A DNA stretch of 64,000 nucleotides from Corynebacterium sp. HMSC078H07 (GCF_001812805.1 NZ_KV810455.1:1-64000), one strand, 5' to 3'; positions 53,750 through 62,602 are shown, counted from the stretch's first letter. A program made the numbers and translations. Notes: generated by a model not told the origin, from the letters alone.

Positions 53750-54392
53750 CTGAGATGTCCTCCTCAGCGTCCTCGGTGCGTGCCAAGCGGGCGTATTCAT
53801 CCCGGATGGCGGTGACCGTGGAGGCGTCGAAAAGCTGGCGCAGCACCGGGGAGACCTCCAACCGGCCTTCGGTCTCCGTGGCGCTGAGCAGGGAATAGTC
53901 ATTCTGGATTCGCTTTATGGCCGCGTTGAAGCGCTTGGTGAATCCGGCCTCGTCGCGGTTATCCACTGCGCGGACATAGCCGATGCTCTCCCGGAGATCT
54001 TCTACGTCCACGATGACGCGCTCACCCGGCAGAGCCAGTCCTAGCTCTTGGCGCAGGTTCAACAAGATGGCGGTATCGATGTGCTTGAGCTTGTCCGTGC
54101 GCAGCACCTGCGGGATGCTCAAGCTCTCCTCTTCCACCATGCGGGTAAAGGCAAATCCCTCGGTCTCATCGACGACGAGCTCCAAAAAGACGTCATGCAA
54201 CCGGGCGCGGAGATTGTCTTCATCTGAGATGATCGCTGACCACAGCACCGGCTCCTTCTGCGCGCGGATAAGTGGGCCCTGGAGCAGCTGCACCAAGGCG
54301 CGACGCGAGTGGTAGGTCAGCGTTCCTTTATCGTGCTCCCACAGCGGGGGCTCGTGCGCGGAATCCACGCGGGGGCTGTTGGCGGCGGTCAC
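53742..54392 (-). CDS. jetB: Wadjet subunit JetB (DUF4194)
   Basis: 216 aa from GTG 54392, overlapping the jetA stop (GTGA). Matches the DUF4194 family, the MukE-like winged-helix (KITE) subunit of the Wadjet condensin. Visible: SRRALVQLLQGPLI near residue 30, FLELVVDETEGFAFTR near 70 and an acidic C-terminus. It bridges JetA and the ATPase heads. Confidence 0.9.
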   Translation of the reverse strand: MTAANSPRVDSAHEPPLWEHDKGTLTYHSRRALVQLLQGPLIRAQKEPVLWSAIISDEDNLRARLHDVFLELVVDETEGFAFTRMVEEESLSIPQVLRTDKLKHIDTAILLNLRQELGLALPGERVIVDVEDLRESIGYVRAVDNRDEAGFTKRFNAAIKRIQNDYSLLSATETEGRLEVSPVLRQLFDASTVTAIRDEYARLARTEDAEEDISDD

Positions 54393-55861
54393 TGAAGCTC
54401 CTCAACGGTTGTGTGATCGAAATACATGGTGGGAATCTGCGCGGCGCGCACGGTGCCGTCCTCCTCGGTCCACGTCACCTTTTCATGCGACTCCCGCACA
54501 GCGGGCAGCGGATTTTGGTCAGCAATGTGGACCAGTCCCACCACGCTGGCTAATCCTTGTGTTGCGGGATGGGCCTGCAACACCTGGGCGATGGTGCTCG
54601 GGCCGGAGTCGCTCACTGTCTGCCGAATCGCCTCGTGCAGCTCCTCGAAATCGATCTCGGACTCGCGAACCAGCTCGTAAAGGGCGTGTGCGTCGTCTTC
54701 GCCCGGTTGGTAGGCCACGGGTGCTTCCTCGACCACCTCCCGTCCCGGGTTAGCCAAGCGGATGCGGGAGACCGAGTGGATGGACATGCCGATGCGCTGC
54801 AGGGGCGTGTCCATCCGGTGAAAGGCCTTAAGCTCTCTTGCTTGCGCGGCATCAATAGCCATACCGCGGGCTTCTCGCAGCAGCTCAATCATGCGCCGGT
54901 CCTCCGCGAACTGCTCCGAGGACACGTAGTGGCGCAGGCTGCGCGCCAAACCCGTCATGGTCTGGTTGACCTCAAAGCTGGTTTCTTCCATATCGCGGAA
55001 GAGACGACGCAGCTGCCTTCGTCTCTCCGGTGCCAAATCCTGGCCCGCTTCACTATCGAGCACCTGCTCAATCCACTGGTCCAGCCAGGCACTGCGCTCC
55101 CTATCCATAAGGAGGGAATAAAAGCCCTGGAAGCTGCGGCCCGCATCCGATTCTGCGATGTGGTCCACGCCGTTGAAGATCTCCTCCAGCACGTCACCGC
55201 GGTAGCCCTCCGGATCCAAAAGCTGCCGGCGCAGCTGGTGGTTGAGCGTTTCAAGATCGTGGCGAACTCTGGCGAAATCGCTCGGTACCGCCATAGCCAT
55301 ATTGAGCACATCCTGGACTCGTTCCTCAGTCTCGGCGGCAGTGAGCCTTTCAAACTGACCCAGTTGTGCTTTTTCAATCTCGCGGTCAATGCGTGCGCGT
55401 TCTGCCTCCAAACTGGCCACGCGGCTGGCGATGTCCTCATTGGTATCCCGCGCCAACCTCTGCAGAGCCGAGCTAATGGATTCCACACGCGAGGCCGTCA
55501 CCGTGGTCACCGGTTGTTCCCAGCGCTCAATAGCTTCCAACGCCGATAGGGCTTCCTCGCTGGGCTCTAGTGTTTCACCCCGCGAGCTCCTTCCGGATTT
55601 ACGCAACAACCAACCGGCCTTGACCCAGTCATTGCAATAGTTTTGTGGGGTGCGCGGCATGGGAAACTCGCTGGCAATCACCTCGAAATCGGTGACCATG
55701 AGCTCATAGACTTCCGCCGCCGGGCGCGCCCGAGTGCCGCGGGGAAAGTACTCCGCAATCAACGCCAGAATCACCGGCGCATTATCCGCAGCGAGGAGCC
55801 GAATCGCGGCGGAATCGTGCATCAAGCGCCGGAGTGACAGCGCGCGTGCTTCAACAGACAT
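54389..55861 (-). CDS. jetA: Wadjet subunit JetA (DUF3375)
   Basis: 490 aa from ATG 55861; an in-frame ATG at 55936 would add 25 residues but lacks family support. DUF3375, the MukF-like kleisin of the Wadjet complex: N-terminal winged-helix region (ALSLRRLMHDSAAIRLLAADNAPVILALI), helical middle with SLEAERARIDREIEKA near 140, and C-terminal EIDFEELHEAIRQTV near 410. First gene of jetABCD. A degenerate copy of its first codons and leader lies at 58680-58870. Confidence 0.9.
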   Translation of the reverse strand: MSVEARALSLRRLMHDSAAIRLLAADNAPVILALIAEYFPRGTRARPAAEVYELMVTDFEVIASEFPMPRTPQNYCNDWVKAGWLLRKSGRSSRGETLEPSEEALSALEAIERWEQPVTTVTASRVESISSALQRLARDTNEDIASRVASLEAERARIDREIEKAQLGQFERLTAAETEERVQDVLNMAMAVPSDFARVRHDLETLNHQLRRQLLDPEGYRGDVLEEIFNGVDHIAESDAGRSFQGFYSLLMDRERSAWLDQWIEQVLDSEAGQDLAPERRRQLRRLFRDMEETSFEVNQTMTGLARSLRHYVSSEQFAEDRRMIELLREARGMAIDAAQARELKAFHRMDTPLQRIGMSIHSVSRIRLANPGREVVEEAPVAYQPGEDDAHALYELVRESEIDFEELHEAIRQTVSDSGPSTIAQVLQAHPATQGLASVVGLVHIADQNPLPAVRESHEKVTWTEEDGTVRAAQIPTMYFDHTTVEELQ

Positions 55862-55998
55862 GATTCGATTCTGACAGGTGGGGCGGACATGCGCAGCGAA
55901 GACTGGCTCAAATATTCGAAGCCCGCTGTCTGGCATTCGATCTGCAGAGCGCAGGTCAAAATAATCACGCCCACGGAGGCGGGGCCATGAGCGAGGCT

Positions 55999-56232
55999 TT
56001 AGGCTGCGTCCGCTTGGTCGCCTTGCACCTCAACGCTGCCCATAAAATAGCGCGAATGCGACTTTTTCAAGGATTCCAGGGAGGGCGCTGAAATGTGGGC
56101 GATCTCCACGTCAGGATCGTTAATTGCTGCTTCGCGGCGGAGGCGTTCCTTAAGCGCTTCAGCTGAATCCGAAAGTTGTTTGATGAAAGACTCGCCTGAG
56201 CGACGTTTGTAGGTTATTACAAATTCAGCCAC
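55999..56232 (-). CDS. 77-aa protein, paralogue 2 of a two-member family
   Basis: 77 aa from GTG 56232 with GGAG 8-9 bases upstream; longer in-frame starts (56250, 56265) are less likely because paralogue 1 (42250-42483) starts at the same aligned GTG. Shared block SLESLKKSHSRYFMG and FVITYKRRSGES. It lies between the TOTE-type helicase gene (upstream, 91 bp) and jetA (downstream, 137 bp), all on the minus strand. Function unknown; association with two separate defence cassettes suggests a regulatory or accessory defence role (inference). Confidence 0.75.
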   Translation of the reverse strand: MAEFVITYKRRSGESFIKQLSDSAEALKERLRREAAINDPDVEIAHISAPSLESLKKSHSRYFMGSVEVQGDQADAA

Positions 56233-56323
56233 TGTGCTGCTCCGATTCATCTGGCTGTCCAACAAGGACTTTGGTTGTGCACGGCCCCTAATCTAGTAGG
56301 AATCGGCCATGCACGGGGAAACC

Positions 56324-58588
56324 CTAAATATCATTGCGAGTGAATCCCTGCTTGGCTATGGTCGAACTTCTCTTTCTGAAGGCCGAGGCGAGGGCAGGGA
56401 CGTTGGCGTCGAGAAAATCGTGCACGGTGGCAGAGATGCTCTCTTTGTCCTTGGTATCACGAGTGACTCGGCCAACCTGTTGAATGACAACGCCACGGAA
56501 GCTTACAGGCGCTGCCAGGACAAGAGTATCGAGTGCGGGAAGATCAATGCCTTCGCCGGCTACCTGGGACATGGCCAAAAGGACAAAATGCGGTGTTGCG
56601 GCAAGTTTCTCACGAACGGCTTGCCTCTCGCTTGCCTTTTGCCCGCCGTGTAGCTGAAGGACGGGGAAGGGGGCGTCGGCAAGCAATGTGTTGAGGGCAG
56701 TGAGGTGTTCGCGTCGTTTCACCAGGACGAGGACCGTGTGCTTGTCCTGCGCTGCTTGTGTGATGACATCGGCGATGAGTTGGTTGCGGTGTGCATCAGC
56801 CGCCAGAGCGGTGTCGAGATCGGGCCAGAACTGGTAAGGAGCATCGTAAGTGAACTCCGTGTTGTGGACTACATAGTCGCGGCGCCCAGGGCGTTCGAGT
56901 TCGACGGTTTGGCGGATAGGGCCGCAAATGAGGGGAAGCAGCTTATCGAGACCGTCGGAACGGTAGGGCGTCGCGGTCATGCCGAGCATGAAACGAACGT
57001 TGAGGTGAGCTAGAACGTTGGTTAAACCCGCAGCGCCGACTCGGTGGCATTCGTCAACGATGATCTGTCCATAGGCAGAGAGAAAATCAGTCTTGGAATC
57101 ATTGCGGCTAATGGACTGGGCTGTGACAATGTCTACCACGCCGCTGAGCTTCTTCTTGGCGCCCGAGTATTGTCCCACCTGAACATCAGGGAGAAATTGT
57201 TTCAGAGCTTGGCGCCATTGGGTAGCAAGTTCCCTCGATGGAACGATTACTGCAGTGGGGACTGAACGCTGGGCGATGATGGCACATGCCATGACGGTCT
57301 TTCCAGTGCCGGGAGGAGCAACGATCATTCCAGACTTTTGCTTGAGCATCTGTGTGACGGCGTACTGTTGGTATGGACGTAGTTCGCCGACGAATGATGC
57401 ATCGATGCGCCGAGGCTTGGGCGTTCGGCTGCGGCGGGTGACGGTATATCCTGCAGTCTTCAAAATGTCGAGGACGTCATCGAGCGTGCCGCGGTCGAGC
57501 GTGAGGACTTGGTCCTTCTCATCAAAACGTACGATGAGCCGTGGAGTGCCGAAAGTGGAGAAACGCTGAGCTTGCTTTATATAAAACTGCGGGTTGGCAA
57601 GAGTGCCTAGGTGCCGCAGGGCCGTACGGGTGGTGGCGTCGACGCCCGATAAATCGACGTGGACATGTGAATCGTGCGTAACATGGACTTTTCCAGATGC
57701 CTTGAGTTTCTTCAGCTCTTCGCGGGTGGGTGCCTGGGGGAGGGATGTCTCGGGATCGGGCTGCAGCTCAGCGTAGATTCTCTTGAGCTCGGAAAGCGTT
57801 GACTTCTTCGTCCCGGCCAAAGCTTCGAATTGGTCTGGCAAAGGATGAAACTCACTGTCGACGAAGACCGTTGTACCTTCGGATCGATGGTGGCCAGCCA
57901 ACGGGAGAGCAATCAGGTTACCGAAACCGCGTCCTTTCGCCGGCAGTGTGTCTTGGGATGGAAAGAACCGGTCGAAACTAGAGAAGTATGAATCCGGACT
58001 AGCCTTGGCAAGAAGCCCGATCCCTACAGAACGAGCGAGGCTGGCGGGAATAGGTTCGCCGAAGAATACCCAGACGTGAGCTCCGTTCCCAGAACGCGAT
58101 ACTTCAATGAGCGGATCGAGGCCCTGGTTCTTGCATTCTTCCGCGTAGGCACGGCCAGCTTGCTTGAAGTCGTCATCGTCAAAATCGCAGACCAATAGCC
58201 GGCAACTATCATCTATGCACAGTGGATAAAGGCCGACGTGGAAGCGGTTGTCTCGGCGAAGGTGTCCTTCGATCACCTTCGGTGTTAGGGGCTTTAGATC
58301 GGGATTTCTTCGGTCATAGTAGCCATTGCTGGCCGGGTACCAGGCCTTCTTCTCCGCAGTATTCTTGGCGACTGCGTAGACGTCTGTCCTCCCCGTGAAG
58401 TAATCCATGAAGAGCGTGATCTTCTCCTCCGGTGAGCGCCTTACAGTATGAACGTTTGCCGGTGGCGGTGTGTCTGCAGTACTGGGGCGGGAAGGAGTAT
58501 GACCGAGGGCCTGTAGTAGTTGAGCTACCTGGGACTCCAATTCGCTAACGCGAGTCTCAAGCGCTCGGAGGCGTTCCTGTTCAGTCAT
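56324..58588 (-). CDS. TOTE-type primase-helicase
   Basis: 754 aa. A short N-terminal coiled coil (ETRVSELESQVAQLLQ) precedes an archaeo-eukaryotic-type primase domain (about 45-270): VYAVAKNTAEKKAWYPASN, metal-binding VCDFDDDDFK near 130, SRSGNGAHVWVFFG near 158 and GRGFGNLIALPL near 215. A superfamily 2 helicase follows: Walker A APPGTGKTVMA near 425, DECHR near 508, GMTATPYRSD, and QVGRVTRD near 705. Proteins of this build occur in TOTE conflict systems, in mobile elements and defence islands, thought to copy or attack invader nucleic acid. No extra nuclease domain is visible. Confidence 0.85.
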   Translation of the reverse strand: MTEQERLRALETRVSELESQVAQLLQALGHTPSRPSTADTPPPANVHTVRRSPEEKITLFMDYFTGRTDVYAVAKNTAEKKAWYPASNGYYDRRNPDLKPLTPKVIEGHLRRDNRFHVGLYPLCIDDSCRLLVCDFDDDDFKQAGRAYAEECKNQGLDPLIEVSRSGNGAHVWVFFGEPIPASLARSVGIGLLAKASPDSYFSSFDRFFPSQDTLPAKGRGFGNLIALPLAGHHRSEGTTVFVDSEFHPLPDQFEALAGTKKSTLSELKRIYAELQPDPETSLPQAPTREELKKLKASGKVHVTHDSHVHVDLSGVDATTRTALRHLGTLANPQFYIKQAQRFSTFGTPRLIVRFDEKDQVLTLDRGTLDDVLDILKTAGYTVTRRSRTPKPRRIDASFVGELRPYQQYAVTQMLKQKSGMIVAPPGTGKTVMACAIIAQRSVPTAVIVPSRELATQWRQALKQFLPDVQVGQYSGAKKKLSGVVDIVTAQSISRNDSKTDFLSAYGQIIVDECHRVGAAGLTNVLAHLNVRFMLGMTATPYRSDGLDKLLPLICGPIRQTVELERPGRRDYVVHNTEFTYDAPYQFWPDLDTALAADAHRNQLIADVITQAAQDKHTVLVLVKRREHLTALNTLLADAPFPVLQLHGGQKASERQAVREKLAATPHFVLLAMSQVAGEGIDLPALDTLVLAAPVSFRGVVIQQVGRVTRDTKDKESISATVHDFLDANVPALASAFRKRSSTIAKQGFTRNDI

Positions 58589-58679
58589 GGTGCGTGTTCC
58601 TTGTGCGTCGGAACTAGTTTATCGGACGGCACGCCGTTATAAACCTTGTCGGCTTGGCGTTGTATTACTTAGAATAATC

Positions 58680-58870
58680 GCACGACGAGCCGGCTACCGA
58701 AACGTTGTCGCCTGGAGCCGCGTAGGCTCCAGAGCTTTGTGGAGGGCCTTCAGGGCGCAGAGATGGAGAGCGTGCCTTAACAGTCAAGCCTTGATTCTGA
58801 CAGGTGTGCCGGATATACGCAGCAAGTGGAGCACTGGAGTGGCCTCTAGGCATTCGCGCACAACTCGGTT
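58680..58870 (-). pseudogene. Degenerate copy of the jetA start and leader
   Basis: On the minus strand the codons read HTCQNQGLTVKARSPSLRPEG where the jetA leader frame reads PTCQNRIMSVEARALSLRRLM, and the DNA around GATTCTGACAGGTG is shared. Similarity runs for roughly 100-150 bp and no complete start or frame remains. It lies just upstream of the TOTE-type gene. The remaining bases of 58589-59029 show no gene. Confidence 0.55.
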
Positions 58871-59029
58871 GTTCTTGAGAAGAGTCTCACTGCTAGGTGA
58901 AAGACGCTTCAGGTGTAAGTGTCATGCTGGGAAAGGAGCGCTGAAGGCTTCCTCTACGCAGATTCTCCACGAGCGCTAATCTCTGAGATAAGCAGGCACT
59001 GACTACTGAAGGACAAAGGACGGATTAAA

Positions 59030-59182
59030 TTGACAAAGTCAACCGTTTCAAAGCCAGACAACATTAATACTTCTGTAGCTCAGGTACAGAACATGGATGA
59101 GGAAGACCGTCGCCGCTACGTCGAGTACTTAGGGCGGGAGATTGCCAATTGGTCCGCGGATCTTAACCGCCGTCTAGCTTGA
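59030..59182 (+). CDS. Small acidic/basic ORF, 50 aa
   Basis: 50 codons from TTG 59030 with GAAGGACAAAGGA upstream. The product is charged and helical (EEDRRRYVEYLGREIANWSADLNRRL). It precedes the toxin-antitoxin pair by 129 bp. No family recognised; it could be a real small protein or chance. Confidence 0.4.
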   Translation: MTKSTVSKPDNINTSVAQVQNMDEEDRRRYVEYLGREIANWSADLNRRLA

Positions 59183-59311
59183 CCAAAGGGCTTAGGGGGT
59201 GCCGAATTGGGGTAGTTTGTGGTTACGTACGTGCGGTATGGCTACGATTGGAGGGGATTTCACTTGTAAGTGTAAAAATGTTGTTGGCGTGATAGAGAGG
59301 AAGGAGCGCCG

Positions 59312-59779
59312 GTGAACTCCGCTACTTTAATTAATGATCGGGTGATGATCGACGATGCTACGGTCGAAGACCTTAAGTCGTTACCTTCTCTTGGTACTGC
59401 GACTTTTCGAGCGACAGATGCGGAAGGGCGCGCGGTCACGCTGCCTATCGATGTGCAGCGACTGATTTCTCAAGTTTTAGCTTCTGTCGCGCAGCGCGGT
59501 GAAGTTACCATTTCACGCGTACCCGAGGAGCTTACGAGCACCGTCGCAGCGGAGATTTTGGGTGTCTCCCGTCCCACCCTTATGAAATGGGTTAAAGAGG
59601 GAAAGATAGTGGCTCACAAGTGTGGAACGCACACCCGTTTTAAGCGCGATAACGTGCTGGACCTGAAGCGGAAGCGGGCTGAAGAGCGTATGCGTGCTTT
59701 CAACGAGTGGCGCGCGTTCGAAGAAGAGAATCAGGGCTTTTTCTCGGAGTCCAAGGCAGGGCAGCAGGGCGAATCGTGA
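59312..59779 (+). CDS. Excisionase-family antitoxin
   Basis: 155 aa from GTG 59312, with AGGAAGGAG upstream. Residues 75-125 hold the helix-turn-helix (STVAAEILGVSRPTLMKWVKEGKI) and wing (THTRFKRDNVLDLKRKR) of the excisionase/MerR-like fold. Such proteins, placed before a PIN-domain gene, act as antitoxins that also repress their own operon. The PIN gene starts 40 bp after its stop. Confidence 0.8.
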   Translation: MNSATLINDRVMIDDATVEDLKSLPSLGTATFRATDAEGRAVTLPIDVQRLISQVLASVAQRGEVTISRVPEELTSTVAAEILGVSRPTLMKWVKEGKIVAHKCGTHTRFKRDNVLDLKRKRAEERMRAFNEWRAFEEENQGFFSESKAGQQGES

Positions 59780-59819
59780 GGTTCTGCGAGGGGCGAGCGA
59801 ACTTACTATCTTTGTGACT

Positions 59820-60392
59820 ATGCCGCAGAGAGTATTCATTGATGCAAACGTCTTAGCGAGCCGGACGATTCTTGATTGGCTTTTTGCGTTGCAGTGTTTA
59901 TCAAGGGGGATGTTTACTTTTCATACCTCGCAGGACGTGCTCGCGGAGACTTCGCGGGCCTTGCGGCGAAAGTATCCCTTTGCTCCCGGAAGAATAATTG
60001 ACCACCGCATCACGAAAATTAGTGCTGTGGTGGAAGAGATCATTCAGGACTTTCCAGGCGAGCTGCCTTTCGATGGTATGGACCGCGACGACTACCACGT
60101 TCATGCGGCCGCTGTTGCTTCGTATGCCGACATCATCCTTACAAATAACTCGAAGGAAGATATAACAAGGTCTCCCGATGTGCAGCATTACGAGATCCTA
60201 GGTGCGGATGAATTCTTAATGCTTGTTCACGACTCCGCGCCTCAGCTAGTCCTGACGTGTACGAAGCAGCAGCTCGATTATTGGCAGACCCAAGAGAACT
60301 TCAGGGGTTTGGATGATGCTCTGAGGCGTGCGGACTGCCCCAATTTTGCACGAGCGGTGAGAGAAGCTTTGAAGACTCTCGCACGCCAGTAG
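59820..60392 (+). CDS. PIN-domain toxin (VapC-like)
   Basis: 190 aa from ATG 59820, chosen because the PIN fold opens at once (RVFIDANVLASRT); GTG 59814 is the alternative. Acidic residues for metal binding: D in VFIDANV, E in DVLAETSRAL near residue 45, D in DGMDRDDYHVHAAA near 90 and the DIILTNNSKED segment near 108. PIN toxins cut RNA. The C-terminal 70 residues extend past a minimal VapC. Confidence 0.8.
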   Translation: MPQRVFIDANVLASRTILDWLFALQCLSRGMFTFHTSQDVLAETSRALRRKYPFAPGRIIDHRITKISAVVEEIIQDFPGELPFDGMDRDDYHVHAAAVASYADIILTNNSKEDITRSPDVQHYEILGADEFLMLVHDSAPQLVLTCTKQQLDYWQTQENFRGLDDALRRADCPNFARAVREALKTLARQ

Positions 60393-60495
60393 CCACGCCG
60401 GTTCACTGGAACGGGGGCAGACGTCGCGGGAGAAATACCTGGCACTGGCCCCTGAGGATGGGACCTAGAGCCTGGCTTGGTGCAGGTTTAGTCCT

Positions 60496-60915
60496 TTAGT
60501 CCTGGGCCACGGTAACGCTGACGTCGATGTTGCCGCGGGTGGCCTTGGAGTAGGGGCACATCTCGTGGGCGGCGTCGGCAAGCGCTTGGGCGTCTTCCGG
60601 GTCCGCGCCGGGGATGGTGACCTCGAGCTCGACGCTGAGGAAGAAGCCCTCGGAAGCGTTGTGGAGGGTCACGCGCGCACCGACGGCGGAGTCGGTGACG
60701 TCAGCGTCCTTGTCCTTGGCCACGGCCTTGAGTGCGGAGTGGAAGCAGGCGGCGTAGCCGGCGGCGAAGAGCTGCTCGGGGTTGACGCCCTCGCCGCTGC
60801 CGCCCATTTCCTTCGGGGCGGTCATGGTGAAGTCGAGGTCGGAATCCTGGACTACGGTGCGGCCATCACGGCCGGCGCCAGTGGAGAGTGCTTCGGTGGT
60901 ATACGCGGCGGTCAT
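60496..60915 (-). CDS. ohr: Organic hydroperoxide resistance protein
   Basis: 139 aa, full length. It reduces organic and fatty-acid hydroperoxides with a reactive cysteine pair: first in FAAGYAACFHSALK near residue 58, second in AHEMCPYSKATRGN near 123. Ohr rather than OsmC by its length and the PYS motif. A single gene with AAAGGAG before its ATG; no OhrR regulator is adjacent. Confidence 0.93.
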   Translation of the reverse strand: MTAAYTTEALSTGAGRDGRTVVQDSDLDFTMTAPKEMGGSGEGVNPEQLFAAGYAACFHSALKAVAKDKDADVTDSAVGARVTLHNASEGFFLSVELEVTIPGADPEDAQALADAAHEMCPYSKATRGNIDVSVTVAQD

Positions 60916-60980
60916 TCGTAACTCCTTTGTTCGTTGAGGGGTTCTGTGGCCGCCGATTGTACGCGGGAAAATAGGCTAGC

Positions 60981-62309
60981 TCACTCGCTCGTGGTGACGA
61001 GCTCCTTGAGAGCGTCGAGAGCCTCACGCGGGGCGGTGCCGTAGCGCTCAGTGAGGAAGCGGTGGGTGGTGTCGGGGTTGTCGAGGGAGACATCGGCAAG
61101 GTTGTGCAGCTCGGATTCGCCGGCGGCGGTCTTCTCCACGGACCAGAAGCTTTCCGGATTAAGTCCGAGCTCGGCGGCGCGCTCGAGCACGCTGAAGGTG
61201 TGGGAGGCGAAGATGAGCTGCGCGCCGTTGACGTTGATGCTGGGCTCGCGGAAGGCCTGAATGATGAAGTCCAGAAGGGCTGGGCGTAGGTAAGAATCGA
61301 GCTCATCAGCAACCAGGATGCCGCCGCGGCGCAGGACATCGAGCACAAGCGGCACGGTGGCCATCCACGTCTGCGTGCCGCCGGATTCATCGGTAAGGCT
61401 CAGCGAATAGTGTGCGGACTCGCCCTTGTGCTCGACGATGATTGCATGCAGCAGGGATTCAATTTCGGCGTCGGAGTAGGCGCGGAAGGCGTCGGGACGT
61501 CGGATAGCGCCATCGGTGCTGCTCAACGCATTAATGACCGGGCGCATCTGGCAGAAGACATGCCGTGGGATCTGGTCCTGGTTGAGCCGCACGGAATGGA
61601 TGCCGGCATCGGCCGCGCGCAGCAGCGGGGCAGCCTCGTGCAGGCGCAGCTTGCCCTCACGAATAAGGGCGGTAAACCGCGCGGCATAGTTAGCCGCGGA
61701 ATGCGCATGCGGCAGGTACGCCACATCATGCACCAGCGCGCGGGCCAACGGGGCGAGCACGGGGTGCTCATCGCGCAAACCGACAGACAGAATCAGCTCG
61801 GTGTCCTCAACGCGGCCAAGCTTGGCGACGTCCCCCGTATCCATAAACGTCCGCGTCCACTGCGTCTCCTCCCCGCGGCTGCGCACAAAGCAGGGAGTCC
61901 AGCGATTTGCCGGGACGCGGCTGAGCCATTCGGTATGCACACCGGTGTAGCTCCACTGGAAACCGTAAAGGTAGCGCACACCATCGACTGCAAACTCCAG
62001 CTCAAAGGTGCTGGGGCGGCGCTGGGTGGTGGGGTTGAGCCGAAACGGCGCGTGGGGTAGCTGGTTAGGCGGGGCATTATCTAGCCACTTTGTGGCAGAT
62101 AAGGAAATAGCTCGCAGCGCGAAGTTCAGCGCGTCGAGCACGCTGCTCTTTCCCGACGCCGTCGGGCCCACCAGCACCGTGATGGGCTGGCTTACCGTGG
62201 CCCAGCCATCTTCGGGCGGCGTCGAGTGCGTCCAGTGGTGATAAAACGACAGCGTTTGCGTCGCGCGGATGCTGCGGAAGTTCGACACGCTGAAGGAAAG
62301 GAGCCTCAT
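60981..62309 (-). CDS. Stand-alone AAA ATPase (AAA_15/RloA-like)
   Basis: 442 aa from ATG 62309 with AAAGGAG upstream. An SMC/ABC-type ATPase: SVSNFRSIRATQTLSF, Walker A LVGPTASGKSSVLDAL near residue 45, a long insertion with RALVHDVAYLPH near 175, Walker B-like RGGILVADELDSYLRP near 330 and IFASHTFSVLERA near 365. Similar ATPases occur in restriction loci and as abortive-infection proteins, often with a nuclease partner; none is adjacent here. A decayed copy lies at 42640-43115. Confidence 0.8.
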   Translation of the reverse strand: MRLLSFSVSNFRSIRATQTLSFYHHWTHSTPPEDGWATVSQPITVLVGPTASGKSSVLDALNFALRAISLSATKWLDNAPPNQLPHAPFRLNPTTQRRPSTFELEFAVDGVRYLYGFQWSYTGVHTEWLSRVPANRWTPCFVRSRGEETQWTRTFMDTGDVAKLGRVEDTELILSVGLRDEHPVLAPLARALVHDVAYLPHAHSAANYAARFTALIREGKLRLHEAAPLLRAADAGIHSVRLNQDQIPRHVFCQMRPVINALSSTDGAIRRPDAFRAYSDAEIESLLHAIIVEHKGESAHYSLSLTDESGGTQTWMATVPLVLDVLRRGGILVADELDSYLRPALLDFIIQAFREPSINVNGAQLIFASHTFSVLERAAELGLNPESFWSVEKTAAGESELHNLADVSLDNPDTTHRFLTERYGTAPREALDALKELVTTSE

Positions 62310-62602
62310 GTCCGCTACGCTACACAAGCCTGTGCGGTCGTATGTGAGGGGCCTGGTGCGTCGGCGCAGGAATCCGCAGACTAGTGCCGTGGCGAAGTAC
62401 ATTTCTAACAAATAACGCCCCAAAAACTCGAAGATCCAGGGCCTTAAATGATCGATCCGTACCGGCCTTTAAGAACAACGACGAGGAGCGGCAAATTGCT
62501 GTTTTCTTGGCCTGCCGATTAATGTTGCGGGGAGCGGATTCACTGCTGAACGTGGCGCGGCTGGCTTGAGGCCCGGTGCGAACATGGGAGCAGGGAATAC
62601 GC

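Noticed and set aside
54557..55549. A 330-codon + strand frame
   Set aside because: Antisense to jetA, without ribosome site or domain.
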